Shown piece after piece: positions 15,926 to 24,228 of a DNA stretch of 64,000 bases. The notes under the pieces are model-generated. The model did no database searches and was not told where the DNA came from. It saw only the letters and a program-made list of their open reading frames with translations. Source of the stretch: Palsa-883 sp963826975 (lineage in GTDB: Bacteria; Pseudomonadota; Alphaproteobacteria; Acetobacterales; Acetobacteraceae). Each line of letters starts with the position of its first letter. Within the stretch, counting starts at the first letter, position 1. The position numbers were made by a program, and so were the translations under genes. The stretch spans positions 62,001-126,000 of the forward strand of contig CAWGZJ010000028.1 in assembly GCA_963826975.1 (NCBI GenBank). Reading direction: 5' to 3'.

Positions 15926-17499
15926 GTCTTGCGCGGCTGTGGTGGCGCCGAAAAGGCCACGGTGCGAAAGTCCATGTGCTCCACGGGATATGGCTGCCAG
16001 TGCAGGCTGCGCCGCTCGGCGTAGAACATGCCGATGGCGAACAGAACGGTACCGGGCGGATCGTCCCAGTCATAAATGTCCAGCATGTGCTGGAACGCTG
16101 CGTAGCGCGCCGCCGTGTCGAGGCTGGAGACCAGGGTCGGGCCGACGGCGTTGAACGCGTCGTCGGCCCACATCTTGTATTGCACCTGCAACGTACTGTC
16201 TTTGCCGTAACGGCGCCACAGTTCGCTGACCGGATCGGGATACAGCGCGGTGTCGGAGGTGTTGTTGATCCCGCGGCCGGGCGGCTGGAAGACCTGCGCG
16301 AAATTCTCCTTCAGCACGATGTTCACGTTGATGCCGACATCCTTCCACATCGCCACCAGGGCCTGCGCGGTGGCGACCTCGTTCGGGTAGTAGTCGCTGC
16401 CGATCACGCGGTAGGGGATTGGCGTGCCATCATACTTCGACAGTTTCAGCTCGGCGCGCGCCTTCGCGGGATCGAACGGCGGGAAGGGCCGGTTCGGGTT
16501 GTACAGCGCGCCGAACGAGGGAAGCTGCATCGAGCGGGTGAGCGCCAGTCTGCCGTGCCAGAACGTGTCGATCAGCAGTTGGCGGTCGATCGCCAGGCTG
16601 AGGGCGCGGCGGACATGCACATCGGCAAGCTGCGGGTTGAATTTATCGTAGAGCAACACGAGGTGATTCATGATCGGACCGCCGACCACCGCCAGGTCCT
16701 TGTAGCCCTCTATCGTCGCGAACTGGTCCGGCGGCACCTCGGTGACAAGGTCGCAGTCGCCGGCGGCCAGTCCGGCCATGCGTGCGGCGATTTCCGGCAC
16801 GATCTGGAATTTCACTGACGCGGCAGGCGGCGGGCCGGCCCAGTACTGGTCGTGCGCCACCAGCAGGATGGATTCGCCACTCTTGAGCGCACCCAGCTTG
16901 TACGGCCCGGTGCCGACCGGGGCGCGGCCCCAGGCGTCCCAATCCTTGGCTGCCAGGAACGCGCGCTTGCTGATGATCTGCGCCCCCCAACCGGCCAACC
17001 GCCGCTCGATCAGCGGGTCGGGCTGCCGGGTGACCAGCCGCACACTGTACGGACCGGTCGCCTCGACCTTTTCGATCGTGCCGAGGAACGGTCGGCTCGG
17101 CGCGTAGCCACGCGATGTCGGCGACAGAATGCGCTCGTCACCGAAGGTGAAAGCGACATCCTCCGCAGTCATCTCGCTGCCGTCATGGAACTTCACGCCC
17201 TGGCGCAGCGTGAATTCCAACGTGCGGTCGTCGGTGCGATGCCATTCCGTGGCCAGCATCGGGCCGTTCTTCAGGTCATGCAGATAGTCGGTCGCGATCA
17301 AATAATCCCAGATGTTGTCCTGCACTCGATAGGAGACGTTGGAGATCACCAGAAAAGGATCGAGCAGATCGGGGTTCTGCTGCACCGCGACGACGATGTT
17401 CGGGCGGGCTTCGGCCCGCGTCGGCACCGACCACTCGGCCGCGCCAAGGGCGCCGAGACCGGCCAGAGCGGCACGACGGGGCATGCGCAGTGTTGTCAT
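15922..17499 (-). CDS. Peptide-type ABC transporter substrate-binding protein (SBP_bac_5)
   Basis: About 525 residues from ATG 17499, which follows a GGAGAG ribosome-binding site; the open frame upstream of it lacks one. The N-terminus MTTLRMPRRAALAGLGALGA is a Tat-like or Sec signal. The mature protein shows family 5 features: PDLLDPFLVISNVSYRVQDNIWD, LRQGVKFHDGSEMTAEDVAFT, and VRRALSLAIDRQLL. It captures peptides or other small solutes in the periplasm for the permease pair and fused ATPase encoded downstream. Its promoter should lie in 17500-17692, shared with the divergent class V aminotransferase. Confidence 0.92.
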   Translation of the reverse strand: MTTLRMPRRAALAGLGALGAAEWSVPTRAEARPNIVVAVQQNPDLLDPFLVISNVSYRVQDNIWDYLIATDYLHDLKNGPMLATEWHRTDDRTLEFTLRQGVKFHDGSEMTAEDVAFTFGDERILSPTSRGYAPSRPFLGTIEKVEATGPYSVRLVTRQPDPLIERRLAGWGAQIISKRAFLAAKDWDAWGRAPVGTGPYKLGALKSGESILLVAHDQYWAGPPPAASVKFQIVPEIAARMAGLAAGDCDLVTEVPPDQFATIEGYKDLAVVGGPIMNHLVLLYDKFNPQLADVHVRRALSLAIDRQLLIDTFWHGRLALTRSMQLPSFGALYNPNRPFPPFDPAKARAELKLSKYDGTPIPYRVIGSDYYPNEVATAQALVAMWKDVGINVNIVLKENFAQVFQPPGRGINNTSDTALYPDPVSELWRRYGKDSTLQVQYKMWADDAFNAVGPTLVSSLDTAARYAAFQHMLDIYDWDDPPGTVLFAIGMFYAERRSLHWQPYPVEHMDFRTVAFSAPPQPRKT

Positions 17500-17692
17500 G
17501 ACGCTGCTCTCTCCGATTGCATGCGGGCGGTCCGGCGATGCCACGCGGCGGTCACTGTCATCGCATCGCGCCGGTAGCGAACGCATGACGCGATCCCATT
17601 GTCATGCAACCCCGATGCAACCGGCCCCATGTTTCGCGGCGACATAGCGTCGATAATTGACAGGCGCAAGACGAGCGGATCACATCAAGGTC

Positions 17693-18871
17693 ATGCCACC
17701 GATCGACGCCACCACACCAGCCCTCGGCCGGGCGATCCGCCATGAATGGTCGCTGGACTGGGACTACCTCACAGTCAATCACGGATCGTTCGGTGCAACC
17801 CCGAACATCGTGCTGGCGGCACAGAGCGAATGGCGCCGCCGACTGGAAGCGCAACCCAGCCGCTTCATGCGCCAGGTGCTTCCCGGCGCCCTGCGCGACG
17901 CGGCGTCGCGTCTGGCGGCCTTCATCGGCGGCCGGGGCGAGAACATGGCTTTCGTCGAGAATGCCACGACCGGTTGCAACGCCGTGTTGCGCTCGCTCCG
18001 CCTGCGGCCCGGCGATGAGGTGCTGGTGCTCTCGCATGTCTACGGCGCGGTGCGGAACACGGTACGTTACGTGACCGAACGTGCCGGTGCCGGCATGGTG
18101 GAAGCCGTGCTGCCGTTCCCACGCCCGCACCCGGACGCCATCGTCGCCGCCATCGCCGCCGCGATCACCCCGCGCACACGGCTCGCGGTGCTGGATCACA
18201 TCACCTCGGGCAGTGCGCTGGTACTGCCGCTGGCACGCATGTTGAAGACGTGCCACCAAGCCGGCGTGCCGGTGCTGGTCGATGGCGCACACGGACCCGG
18301 GCAGGTCGCGATCGACGTGACCGCGCTGAATGCCGACTGGTACGTCGGCAACTGCCACAAGTGGCTGATGGCTCCAAAGGGCAGCGGCTTCCTCTATGCT
18401 CGCCCGGACCGTCAGGACGGGCGGCACCCGGTGACGATTTCGCACGGCTACGGCAAGGGTTTTGTGGCCGAGTTCGATTGGACGGGCACATGGGACCCCA
18501 GTGCCTATCTCGCGGTAACCGCGGCGCTCGACTTCCACGAACGCCTTGGCGGCGGCGCGCTGATGACGCGCAACGCGGCGGTGGCGGCAGAGGCGGCGGC
18601 GCTGGTGGCAGGACGGCTCGGTACCGAAACGGGCAACGGCAACGAACTGGCCGCGGCGATGGCCGTCGTGCGCTTGCCGCTATCCGGGCCGGCCACCATC
18701 GAGCGTGCCAAGGCGCTGCGGGTGCATATGCTCGACGCCGGCACCGACGTTCCGCTGCATGCGCAGGCCGGCGCATTGTGGCTGCGCCTGTCAGCGCAGG
18801 CGTATAACGAAATGCCTGACTACGAAAAACTGGCGGCGATCGTTGGCGTGGTCGTAGCGCGGCACGCCTGA
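17693..18871 (+). CDS. Class V aminotransferase, isopenicillin N epimerase-like
   Basis: About 392 residues from ATG 17693; the open frame also allows a TTG at 17657. The protein has LTVNHGSFGATPNIV, VENATTGCNAVLRSL (PLP phosphate binding), VLVDGAHGPGQVAID (Asp pairing with the pyridine nitrogen) and WYVGNCHKWLMAPKGSGFL with the PLP lysine. This pattern matches the CefD-like branch of class V enzymes, which act as epimerases, desulphurases or lyases. It is divergent from the peptide ABC operon, so it may act on the imported amino compound. The precise reaction is unknown. Confidence 0.88.
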   Translation: MPPIDATTPALGRAIRHEWSLDWDYLTVNHGSFGATPNIVLAAQSEWRRRLEAQPSRFMRQVLPGALRDAASRLAAFIGGRGENMAFVENATTGCNAVLRSLRLRPGDEVLVLSHVYGAVRNTVRYVTERAGAGMVEAVLPFPRPHPDAIVAAIAAAITPRTRLAVLDHITSGSALVLPLARMLKTCHQAGVPVLVDGAHGPGQVAIDVTALNADWYVGNCHKWLMAPKGSGFLYARPDRQDGRHPVTISHGYGKGFVAEFDWTGTWDPSAYLAVTAALDFHERLGGGALMTRNAAVAAEAAALVAGRLGTETGNGNELAAAMAVVRLPLSGPATIERAKALRVHMLDAGTDVPLHAQAGALWLRLSAQAYNEMPDYEKLAAIVGVVVARHA

Positions 18872-19033
18872 CGCGGGCGTGCGGGGGCGTTATGCGCCTG
18901 GCGCTGGGTGCGCCCGCGGTCACTTCGGCGCCCCGGTTGTCAACCCCGCAACGATCTTGCGTTGCAGCAGTAGGAGAGCGCTTGGTCTACATCATTGATC
19001 CCGACGCACACGAACTCAGCTTTGCACGGCCGC

Positions 19034-19039
19034 TATAAT
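19034..19039 (+). promoter_or_regulatory. Possible -10 element of the Nudix gene
   Basis: A perfect TATAAT stands 62 bases before the Nudix start codon, in otherwise GC-rich DNA. No good -35 hexamer is seen 16-18 bases upstream, so the call is tentative. Confidence 0.35.
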
Positions 19040-19101
19040 TGTGGTTCCGGGCAAGTGGGCAGGCCTCCCCCAGACCGTCGGAGATAGGTAGAGGTCGGTC
19101 C

Positions 19102-19611
19102 ATGTCATTTCTTGGACCGGCACGATCTTCCAAGCTCATCGACGCCGCCTGGCGGATGGCATTCCGCCTGGGTTTCCCTCTCGCTCTCCTCTGGTGGCGA
19201 CTGCGGCGTCCCCGGCATGAAGGGGCGCTGGTGGCGGTCCACGTTGGTGCGGCGCTGCTGCTAGTGCGCTCGTCATACCGGATCGCGTGGAACTTCCCTG
19301 GCGGCAGCGTTCGGCACGGTGAGACGCCGGAAGCCGCGGCGCGGCGTGAACTCGCCGAGGAGATCGGCCTCGTGGTTTGTTCCATGCTCCCCCGGGGCGT
19401 CGCCCGCGGGATCTGGGACGGGCGAAGGGACCAAGTGCATTTCTTCGAACTGCGACTGGATAGGCTACCCGAACTGCAGCTCGACAACCGCGAGATCATC
19501 GGGGCGCGGCTTGTATTGCCAGAGGAATTACACGGAATGCGGCTAACCGGGCCGGTGGCTGCCTATCTCGGCGGGCCGCCTTCACCTGACTGTGACCCAA
19601 CGCGGCTGTAA
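19102..19611 (+). CDS. Nudix hydrolase domain protein
   Basis: A 169-residue protein from ATG 19102, preceded by AGAGG at suitable spacing; the open frame goes back to a GTG at 19039. It carries an intact Nudix box, G-x5-E-x7-REUxEExGU, readable as GSVRHGETPEAAARRELAEE then IGL, so Mg-dependent hydrolysis of a nucleoside diphosphate linked to X is expected. The N-terminal ~45 residues (WRMAFRLGFPLALLWWRLRRP) are hydrophobic and basic and could associate with the membrane, a layout seen in several alphaproteobacterial Nudix proteins. The substrate is unknown. Confidence 0.88.
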   Translation: MSFLGPARSSKLIDAAWRMAFRLGFPLALLWWRLRRPRHEGALVAVHVGAALLLVRSSYRIAWNFPGGSVRHGETPEAAARRELAEEIGLVVCSMLPRGVARGIWDGRRDQVHFFELRLDRLPELQLDNREIIGARLVLPEELHGMRLTGPVAAYLGGPPSPDCDPTRL

Positions 19612-19807
19612 CCGCGGGGAGCGTTATGCAGCCGGATTCGACCCACTGCGACGGGGGCGAGCTGGCCGGGCCGGACCGCCGGATTCGACCCAAGCGGACC
19701 ATGCGTTGTTGGGCGGAAGCTGCCTATACTCCGTCTCCACGGACCTGGACGAGGCGCTGAGCACTGTCTGCTCGCCCGCAACACGTCACGCCAGAAGGAT
19801 GCCAGTC

Positions 19808-20683
19808 ATGAGATCAGCAACGGCGAAGCTTGTTGGGGCGTTGTTGGGAACGGCGCTACTTGTCGCAGCGGGAGCCGCCCTGGCCGACGATGTTCCGGCC
19901 GGCACACTGGACCGCATCCGTCAGAACAAGACCATACGCATCGCCTACCGCGAGGACGCGCCGCCGTTTTCCTACAAGGACAGCCTCGGGGAACCCGCTG
20001 GGCTCATGGTCGATATCTGCAAGGCGGTCGCTGAGCATCTCGCCACGCAACTGACCCTGTCTTCGTTGAGCGTCGCCTATGTTCCTGTCACCGCGTCCGA
20101 CCGATTCGAGGCAATCCAGCAACACAAGGCCGATCTGCTTTGCGAGCCTACCAGCGCCACTCTTTCCCGCCGCGAACTGGTCGATTTCTCGATTGCGACC
20201 TTCGTCGACGGTGCCAGTCTGATGATTCGCCCCGACGGCCCACACGATATGCAAGCGCTGGCCGGCCGGAAGATCGGCGTGCTCGCCGGCACTACGACGG
20301 AACAGGAATTGCGCGACGCTTTGACGAATGCCGGCCTTACCGCCGAAATCATCCCGGCCAAGACGCACACGGAAGGCTTGGCGATGCTGGACGACGCCAG
20401 GATATCAGCCTACTTCGCCGACCGGTCGATCTTGGCGACCTTGATCAGGAACAGCAAAGAACCACAGAAGTTGGCGCTGGCCGATGAGTATCTGACGGTG
20501 GAGCGCTACGCGCTGGCGCTGCCCCACGGCGATGACAGCTTCCGTCTCGAGGTGGACCGTGCGCTCAGCCACATTTATCGCGCGGGCGCGTTGGCTCCTA
20601 TGTTCCTGAATGCCTTTGGTAACGACTTCCGACCGGCGCCAATCCTGCAAACGCTGTATCTGATCTCCGCTTTGCCGGACTGA
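19808..20683 (+). CDS. Polar amino-acid-type periplasmic binding protein (SBP_bac_3)
   Basis: A 291-residue protein from ATG 19808, with AGAAGG nine bases upstream. The signal peptide is KLVGALLGTALLVAAGAALA. The mature protein follows the family 3 pattern: LDRIRQNKTIRIAYREDAPPFSY, GLMVDICKAVAEHL, ADLLCEPTSATLSRRELVDFSI and LAGRKIGVLAGTTTEQEL. DLLCEPTSATLSRRE is the amino-acid contact region. No permease or ATPase lies beside it, so it is an orphan binding protein or a sensor-type component. Confidence 0.88.
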   Translation: MRSATAKLVGALLGTALLVAAGAALADDVPAGTLDRIRQNKTIRIAYREDAPPFSYKDSLGEPAGLMVDICKAVAEHLATQLTLSSLSVAYVPVTASDRFEAIQQHKADLLCEPTSATLSRRELVDFSIATFVDGASLMIRPDGPHDMQALAGRKIGVLAGTTTEQELRDALTNAGLTAEIIPAKTHTEGLAMLDDARISAYFADRSILATLIRNSKEPQKLALADEYLTVERYALALPHGDDSFRLEVDRALSHIYRAGALAPMFLNAFGNDFRPAPILQTLYLISALPD

Positions 20684-20813
20684 AAGCGTCTCTCCGTCTT
20701 GCCCTGGCCGTCCGTCCGGTACCAACCCAAAGCGGCCACTGGTCCATTTGAACTGGCTGAACCAAAGCGGACGCACGATTGCCGGAGAATTATCGGTCGA
20801 TATAGTGAGTCCC

Positions 20814-21353
20814 ATGCATCCCCCGACCACATTCGAGACCGAGCGCTTGCATCTTCGTCCGGTACGGCGTGACGACGCGACGCTGATCTTTCAGACCTAC
20901 GCAGGCGAGGAGGAGCCAACTCGCTATATGGACTTCCCTCGTCACCGGAAGTTAGCTGAGTCGGAAGCATTCGCAGAACGCTGCGTTCACTGCTGGAGTT
21001 CAGGTTCCGCTTTTCCTTGGGCTATTATTGGGAAGCAGCCCATGGAATTCATGGGCGTGATAGAACTTCGTCTTTCTCCGCCGAAGGCTGACTTCGGCTA
21101 CATCATAGGCGAGCGTTTCTGGGGGCGAGGCTTTGCAACGGAAGCTGCGAAAGTGGTCGCACATTGGACGATGGAGCAACCATCTATCTATCGCTTATGG
21201 GCGACATGCCATCCGGACAACGTTGCATCCGCCCGAGTGCTAGCGAAGGCGGGACTGACGGCGGAGGCGACGCTTGCTAATTGGGTCGCGCGGCCGCAGC
21301 TCGGTGAGGTTGCTAGTCCGAGTGTTGTGTTCGCTAGGTTGAAACAGCGATAG
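20814..21353 (+). CDS. GNAT family N-acetyltransferase (RimJ/RimL-like)
   Basis: A 179-residue protein from ATG 20814. TFETERLHLRPVRRDDATLIF is the usual N-terminus of RimJ/RimL-type acetyltransferases, and GYIIGERFWGRGFATEAAKVV is the acetyl-CoA-binding motif A. LWATCHPDNVASARVLAKAG is motif B. It probably acetylates a protein N-terminus or small molecule such as an antibiotic. The base composition is visibly less GC-rich than neighbouring genes, which hints at acquisition by transfer. It stands alone between an amino-acid binding protein and a convergent membrane protein gene. Confidence 0.88.
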   Translation: MHPPTTFETERLHLRPVRRDDATLIFQTYAGEEEPTRYMDFPRHRKLAESEAFAERCVHCWSSGSAFPWAIIGKQPMEFMGVIELRLSPPKADFGYIIGERFWGRGFATEAAKVVAHWTMEQPSIYRLWATCHPDNVASARVLAKAGLTAEATLANWVARPQLGEVASPSVVFARLKQR

Positions 21354-21499
21354 CGGACGGACCGCCCTCCACCCACTGCGGACATTCAAACCGAGACACT
21401 CCCGAGGGGCGCTCCTGGCCGCCGGACGATTGGCCGGCGGACTTACCTGGATCGCAGTCATGTGCCGTTGATTTGCCCGCCAAACCTACCTTCCGCCTC

Positions 21500-22369
21500 T
21501 CACTGCCTGGCCGGCGCGGTGGCGCTCCCGGGCATCGGCATGGTCTGCATGCTCATCGGTGCGGCCGGGGCGGTCATGGCCAGGCCACCGCCCGCTATGA
21601 AGGTGGGCAGGACTTGCGGTGCGACCAGCACCACCACGCCATAGCCTACAAGCGCAATCGCCGTCGCACGGGCAACTGGGCGTCCCCAGGGCAGAGTCTT
21701 CTCGGCAAAGACGACAAGCGTGATCACCGCCATGGCGCCGATATTCATGAGACCGAGCGGGAACAGGATGACGAACAGGAGCCAGCAGCAGCCGAGGCAA
21801 TAGGCGCCGTGCAGCAATCCCATGCGCAGCGCGCCCGCCACCCCATCGCGCCACGCGGTCATGATGAAGCTGATCGGCGTGCGGCATTTCGACAGGCACA
21901 GGTCCTTCAACGGCGTGAGCTGATAGAGGCCCGCCGCGACGAGGACCGCGCCGCCGACCCGCGCTACGGTGGCCCGGGATAGCGTGGCGTGCGTGGCGAT
22001 GGCCTCTGTGGCGACGGCGCCCGCATAGGCGGCAACCCCCGACAGCGTCCACACCAGCATATAGGCCGCCACGAATACCCAGGTTGCAACGAAGGCCTCG
22101 CCGCGCCGACGCTTGCCTGCCTGCACCTGATGGAAGATGAGGATCATCGGTGCGGCGGTCGGAAACATCATGGCCACCATCATGACCACCCAGATTGCGA
22201 GGAACAGCGGGGCGTGCATGCCCATGGTCGGCGAGGCCATCGCCATGTCCGCGTCGGCGCCCGCACCCCGCCATGCGAGCAGTGCCCAGGCAGCCGCCGC
22301 CAGTGCCAAGAGCAGGCCCAGGATGACGTTGCGTTGCACCAAGAGCCAATCGGTCTGGGCGCGTTCCAT
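21500..22369 (-). CDS. DUF2182 integral membrane protein
   Basis: About 289 residues from ATG 22369, preceded by GGAGAAG. Several hydrophobic segments are visible (VILGLLLALAAAAWALLAW, PLFLAIWVVMMVAMMFPTAA, AVLVAAGLYQLTPLK). The diagnostic pieces are WVVMMVAMMFPTAAPMI, the LKDLCLSKCR motif and HGAYCLGCCWLLF, which define DUF2182, a predicted metal-binding membrane family. The C-terminal tail is Met-rich (MTAPAAPMSMQTMPMPG), as in proteins handling copper. It is followed upstream by a DUF1326 gene, a common pairing in proteobacteria. Confidence 0.88.
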   Translation of the reverse strand: MERAQTDWLLVQRNVILGLLLALAAAAWALLAWRGAGADADMAMASPTMGMHAPLFLAIWVVMMVAMMFPTAAPMILIFHQVQAGKRRRGEAFVATWVFVAAYMLVWTLSGVAAYAGAVATEAIATHATLSRATVARVGGAVLVAAGLYQLTPLKDLCLSKCRTPISFIMTAWRDGVAGALRMGLLHGAYCLGCCWLLFVILFPLGLMNIGAMAVITLVVFAEKTLPWGRPVARATAIALVGYGVVVLVAPQVLPTFIAGGGLAMTAPAAPMSMQTMPMPGSATAPARQ

Positions 22370-22444
22370 GGCAGCTTCTCCCCACGAAGCAGGCCGGCGC
22401 AGCGGCAAGGGTCGAAGAAGCAACGGGCGGAGACCAGCGTTCCG

Positions 22445-23065
22445 CTAATTCGACCAGCTGATCGGCGCGTAGTGGCCATTCTTGCCGGAATTGTCCCACC
22501 GCATGCCGTGGTCCGCGAAGGTGCTGCCCTTGGTGCCCACTCCGAACGCGAGCTTGTCCGGCGCGACCGGATGGCCCATCGCGCCCCAAATCTCGCCGCC
22601 CGGGTGCATGCTCGGCAACGGCTCCACCGCCATGTGCATGATGCCGGGGATTTCCGCCGAACGGCTGTTGCCATTGATGGCGTATTTGATCGCCACCTTC
22701 TTTGCGCCGAGATGCGTGCCGACCAACGGCGCGAAGGCCGCCATGGGGCCGCCCTCGGCACCGCCGAAGATGGCACCAAGCGCCGCGGTCTGTTCGTCGT
22801 TCGCCCGCTCATCGATGTAGGCAGCAAGCGTCCAGTTGCCGTCCGCCATGGGTCCCGGCGTATGTCCGATCACAGCAACATTAAGTCCATCGAGCGAAAC
22901 CTGGCCGTAACTGCCCTTGTCGATGTGGAAGACCAAAGCCACGTCGCACACGCCCTGGCTCGGCCGCGCCGTCAGCGGTGCCGCAGGCGAGACAAGGCAC
23001 GGACACACGACGTCGCAGTTGCAGTTCTCGAAATAATCGCCGGTCAATCGCCATTTTGGTTGCAT
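22445..23065 (-). CDS. DUF1326 family protein
   Basis: About 206 residues from ATG 23065; GGAGG lies ~10 bases ahead, and an alternative ATG at 23083 overlaps that site. The N-terminus WRLTGDYFENCNCDVVCPC is diagnostic of DUF1326, with a C-x-C-x3-C-x-C cluster that could bind metal. Later motifs include GHTPGPMADGNWTLAAYID and SGKNGHYAPISWSN. It runs 75 bases ahead of the DUF2182 membrane gene and the two probably form one unit, perhaps a metal-related system; no function has been proven to my knowledge. Confidence 0.88.
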   Translation of the reverse strand: MQPKWRLTGDYFENCNCDVVCPCLVSPAAPLTARPSQGVCDVALVFHIDKGSYGQVSLDGLNVAVIGHTPGPMADGNWTLAAYIDERANDEQTAALGAIFGGAEGGPMAAFAPLVGTHLGAKKVAIKYAINGNSRSAEIPGIMHMAVEPLPSMHPGGEIWGAMGHPVAPDKLAFGVGTKGSTFADHGMRWDNSGKNGHYAPISWSN

Positions 23066-23421
23066 AGCCACTTTTACCTCCATACGACGATGGAACCAAC
23101 ATCAGCCTAGCCCAATCGTTCGTCGGCCACCATCCGATGGCTCGTCCTTGGCCGTACCGGACTTACGCAATTCCCGAAGGTCCTGGCCTACGGAATTTTC
23201 GTGGTTCATGCTTCGGCCGGAACGTCCTCTCCCCACCCAAAGCGGCGGTAGCTGGCCCGCACGGCTTCTACCGCCGCAGTCGGCACCCAGCGGCGGGGGG
23301 TTGGCGGCGCTCGACATCGTCCGCTGCATCGAGCGAGCACGCGGTGCGGTTCGTGTCGCGGATGTTCGTGTCACGGATGTTCATGTCACGGATTCTGGGC
23401 CACTGATCGCGGCGGCGTGCT
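23066..23421. other. Intergenic region holding three 15-bp tandem repeats
   Basis: No credible gene is seen between the DUF1326 and DUF1989 genes. Bases 23349-23393 are three consecutive 15-bp units of the form GTTCGTGTCACGGAT (first unit has CGCGGAT, third has GTTCATG). Read on the minus strand they would spell IRDTN pentapeptides, but the surrounding frame shows no other protein features. Confidence 0.6.
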
Positions 23422-24030
23422 TCACGATGCCGCTTGCGCAAGCACCTCCGCATGCACGGGGCGGGGGGTTTTGTCGGGGCCATTGATCGGCGTCACGTCC
23501 ATCGGACAGGCCGAGAACACCACCAGGACGTCCATCAGTGCCCGCAGCACAACCTCATCGCCGGGCCGGCTTACCGGCGGCTCGATGCCGACGTGCCCAT
23601 CGGCGCTGACCGGAATATTCATCCAGAGATTGACCGGGTTGGGAACAAAGTTGGCGTCGAACCCGGCGGCGAACAGGGCCTGCAAAAAATTGTCCCGGCA
23701 CGTTCGATGTCCGGGAGCGCAACCGTAATGCTGGTACAGCCACTTGTCGCAGCATGCGAACAGCATGTCATGCCGTCCGGGTGCGGTATCCTTCTCCAGG
23801 GACAGCATTTTCGAGCGCCGGTTCGAGTAGAAAATGTCCCCTTGCCTGGGAAACAGATTTGCGATCATGCGCCTTGTATGTTCGACCGAGAGATACTCGC
23901 TGGTGTCATGACGCGCGAGCGCCCAGGTATCGACAACTTGTGATCCGAATGTGTTGACCAGCCGCACGGCATCACCGGCCGCGAGTGGCACGGCCCATCC
24001 GTGGCCGCCAGGGATTTCGGTTATGGCCAT
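23422..24030 (-). CDS. DUF1989 (urea carboxylase-associated) family protein
   Basis: About 202 residues from ATG 24030 (MAITEIPGGHGWAV); an upstream ATG at 24057 is possible. The family pattern is clear: VVDTWALARHDTSEYLSVEHTR, NLFPRQGDIFYSNRRSKML, and GRHDMLFACCDKWLYQHYG with two adjacent cysteines, followed by NPVNLWMNIPV. DUF1989 proteins occur next to urea or guanidine carboxylases, and a pair of them forms carboxyguanidine deiminase. Here no carboxylase is nearby and only one DUF1989 gene is present, so the role is open. Confidence 0.87.
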   Translation of the reverse strand: MAITEIPGGHGWAVPLAAGDAVRLVNTFGSQVVDTWALARHDTSEYLSVEHTRRMIANLFPRQGDIFYSNRRSKMLSLEKDTAPGRHDMLFACCDKWLYQHYGCAPGHRTCRDNFLQALFAAGFDANFVPNPVNLWMNIPVSADGHVGIEPPVSRPGDEVVLRALMDVLVVFSACPMDVTPINGPDKTPRPVHAEVLAQAAS

Positions 24031-24228
24031 AGGAACCTCGAACGGTCGCGTCGGCATTGTCGACGATGATCAGGGGAATGTTGTTTCCTCTAATGCGCTC
24101 GCGTCAATGCCGGCGGCGTGGCAACCTGGGATAAAAGGCTGGCGGGTGAATGCCATCAGACACCCAGTGCGAACTACCGGAAAGCCCAATGAGGGCATTC
24201 GCTCCAGACGTTGGATGGCGATTTGGCA

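Noticed and set aside
18880..18940. GC-rich inverted repeat after the class V gene as an intrinsic terminator
   Set aside because: The loop is about 30 bases and no T-run follows.
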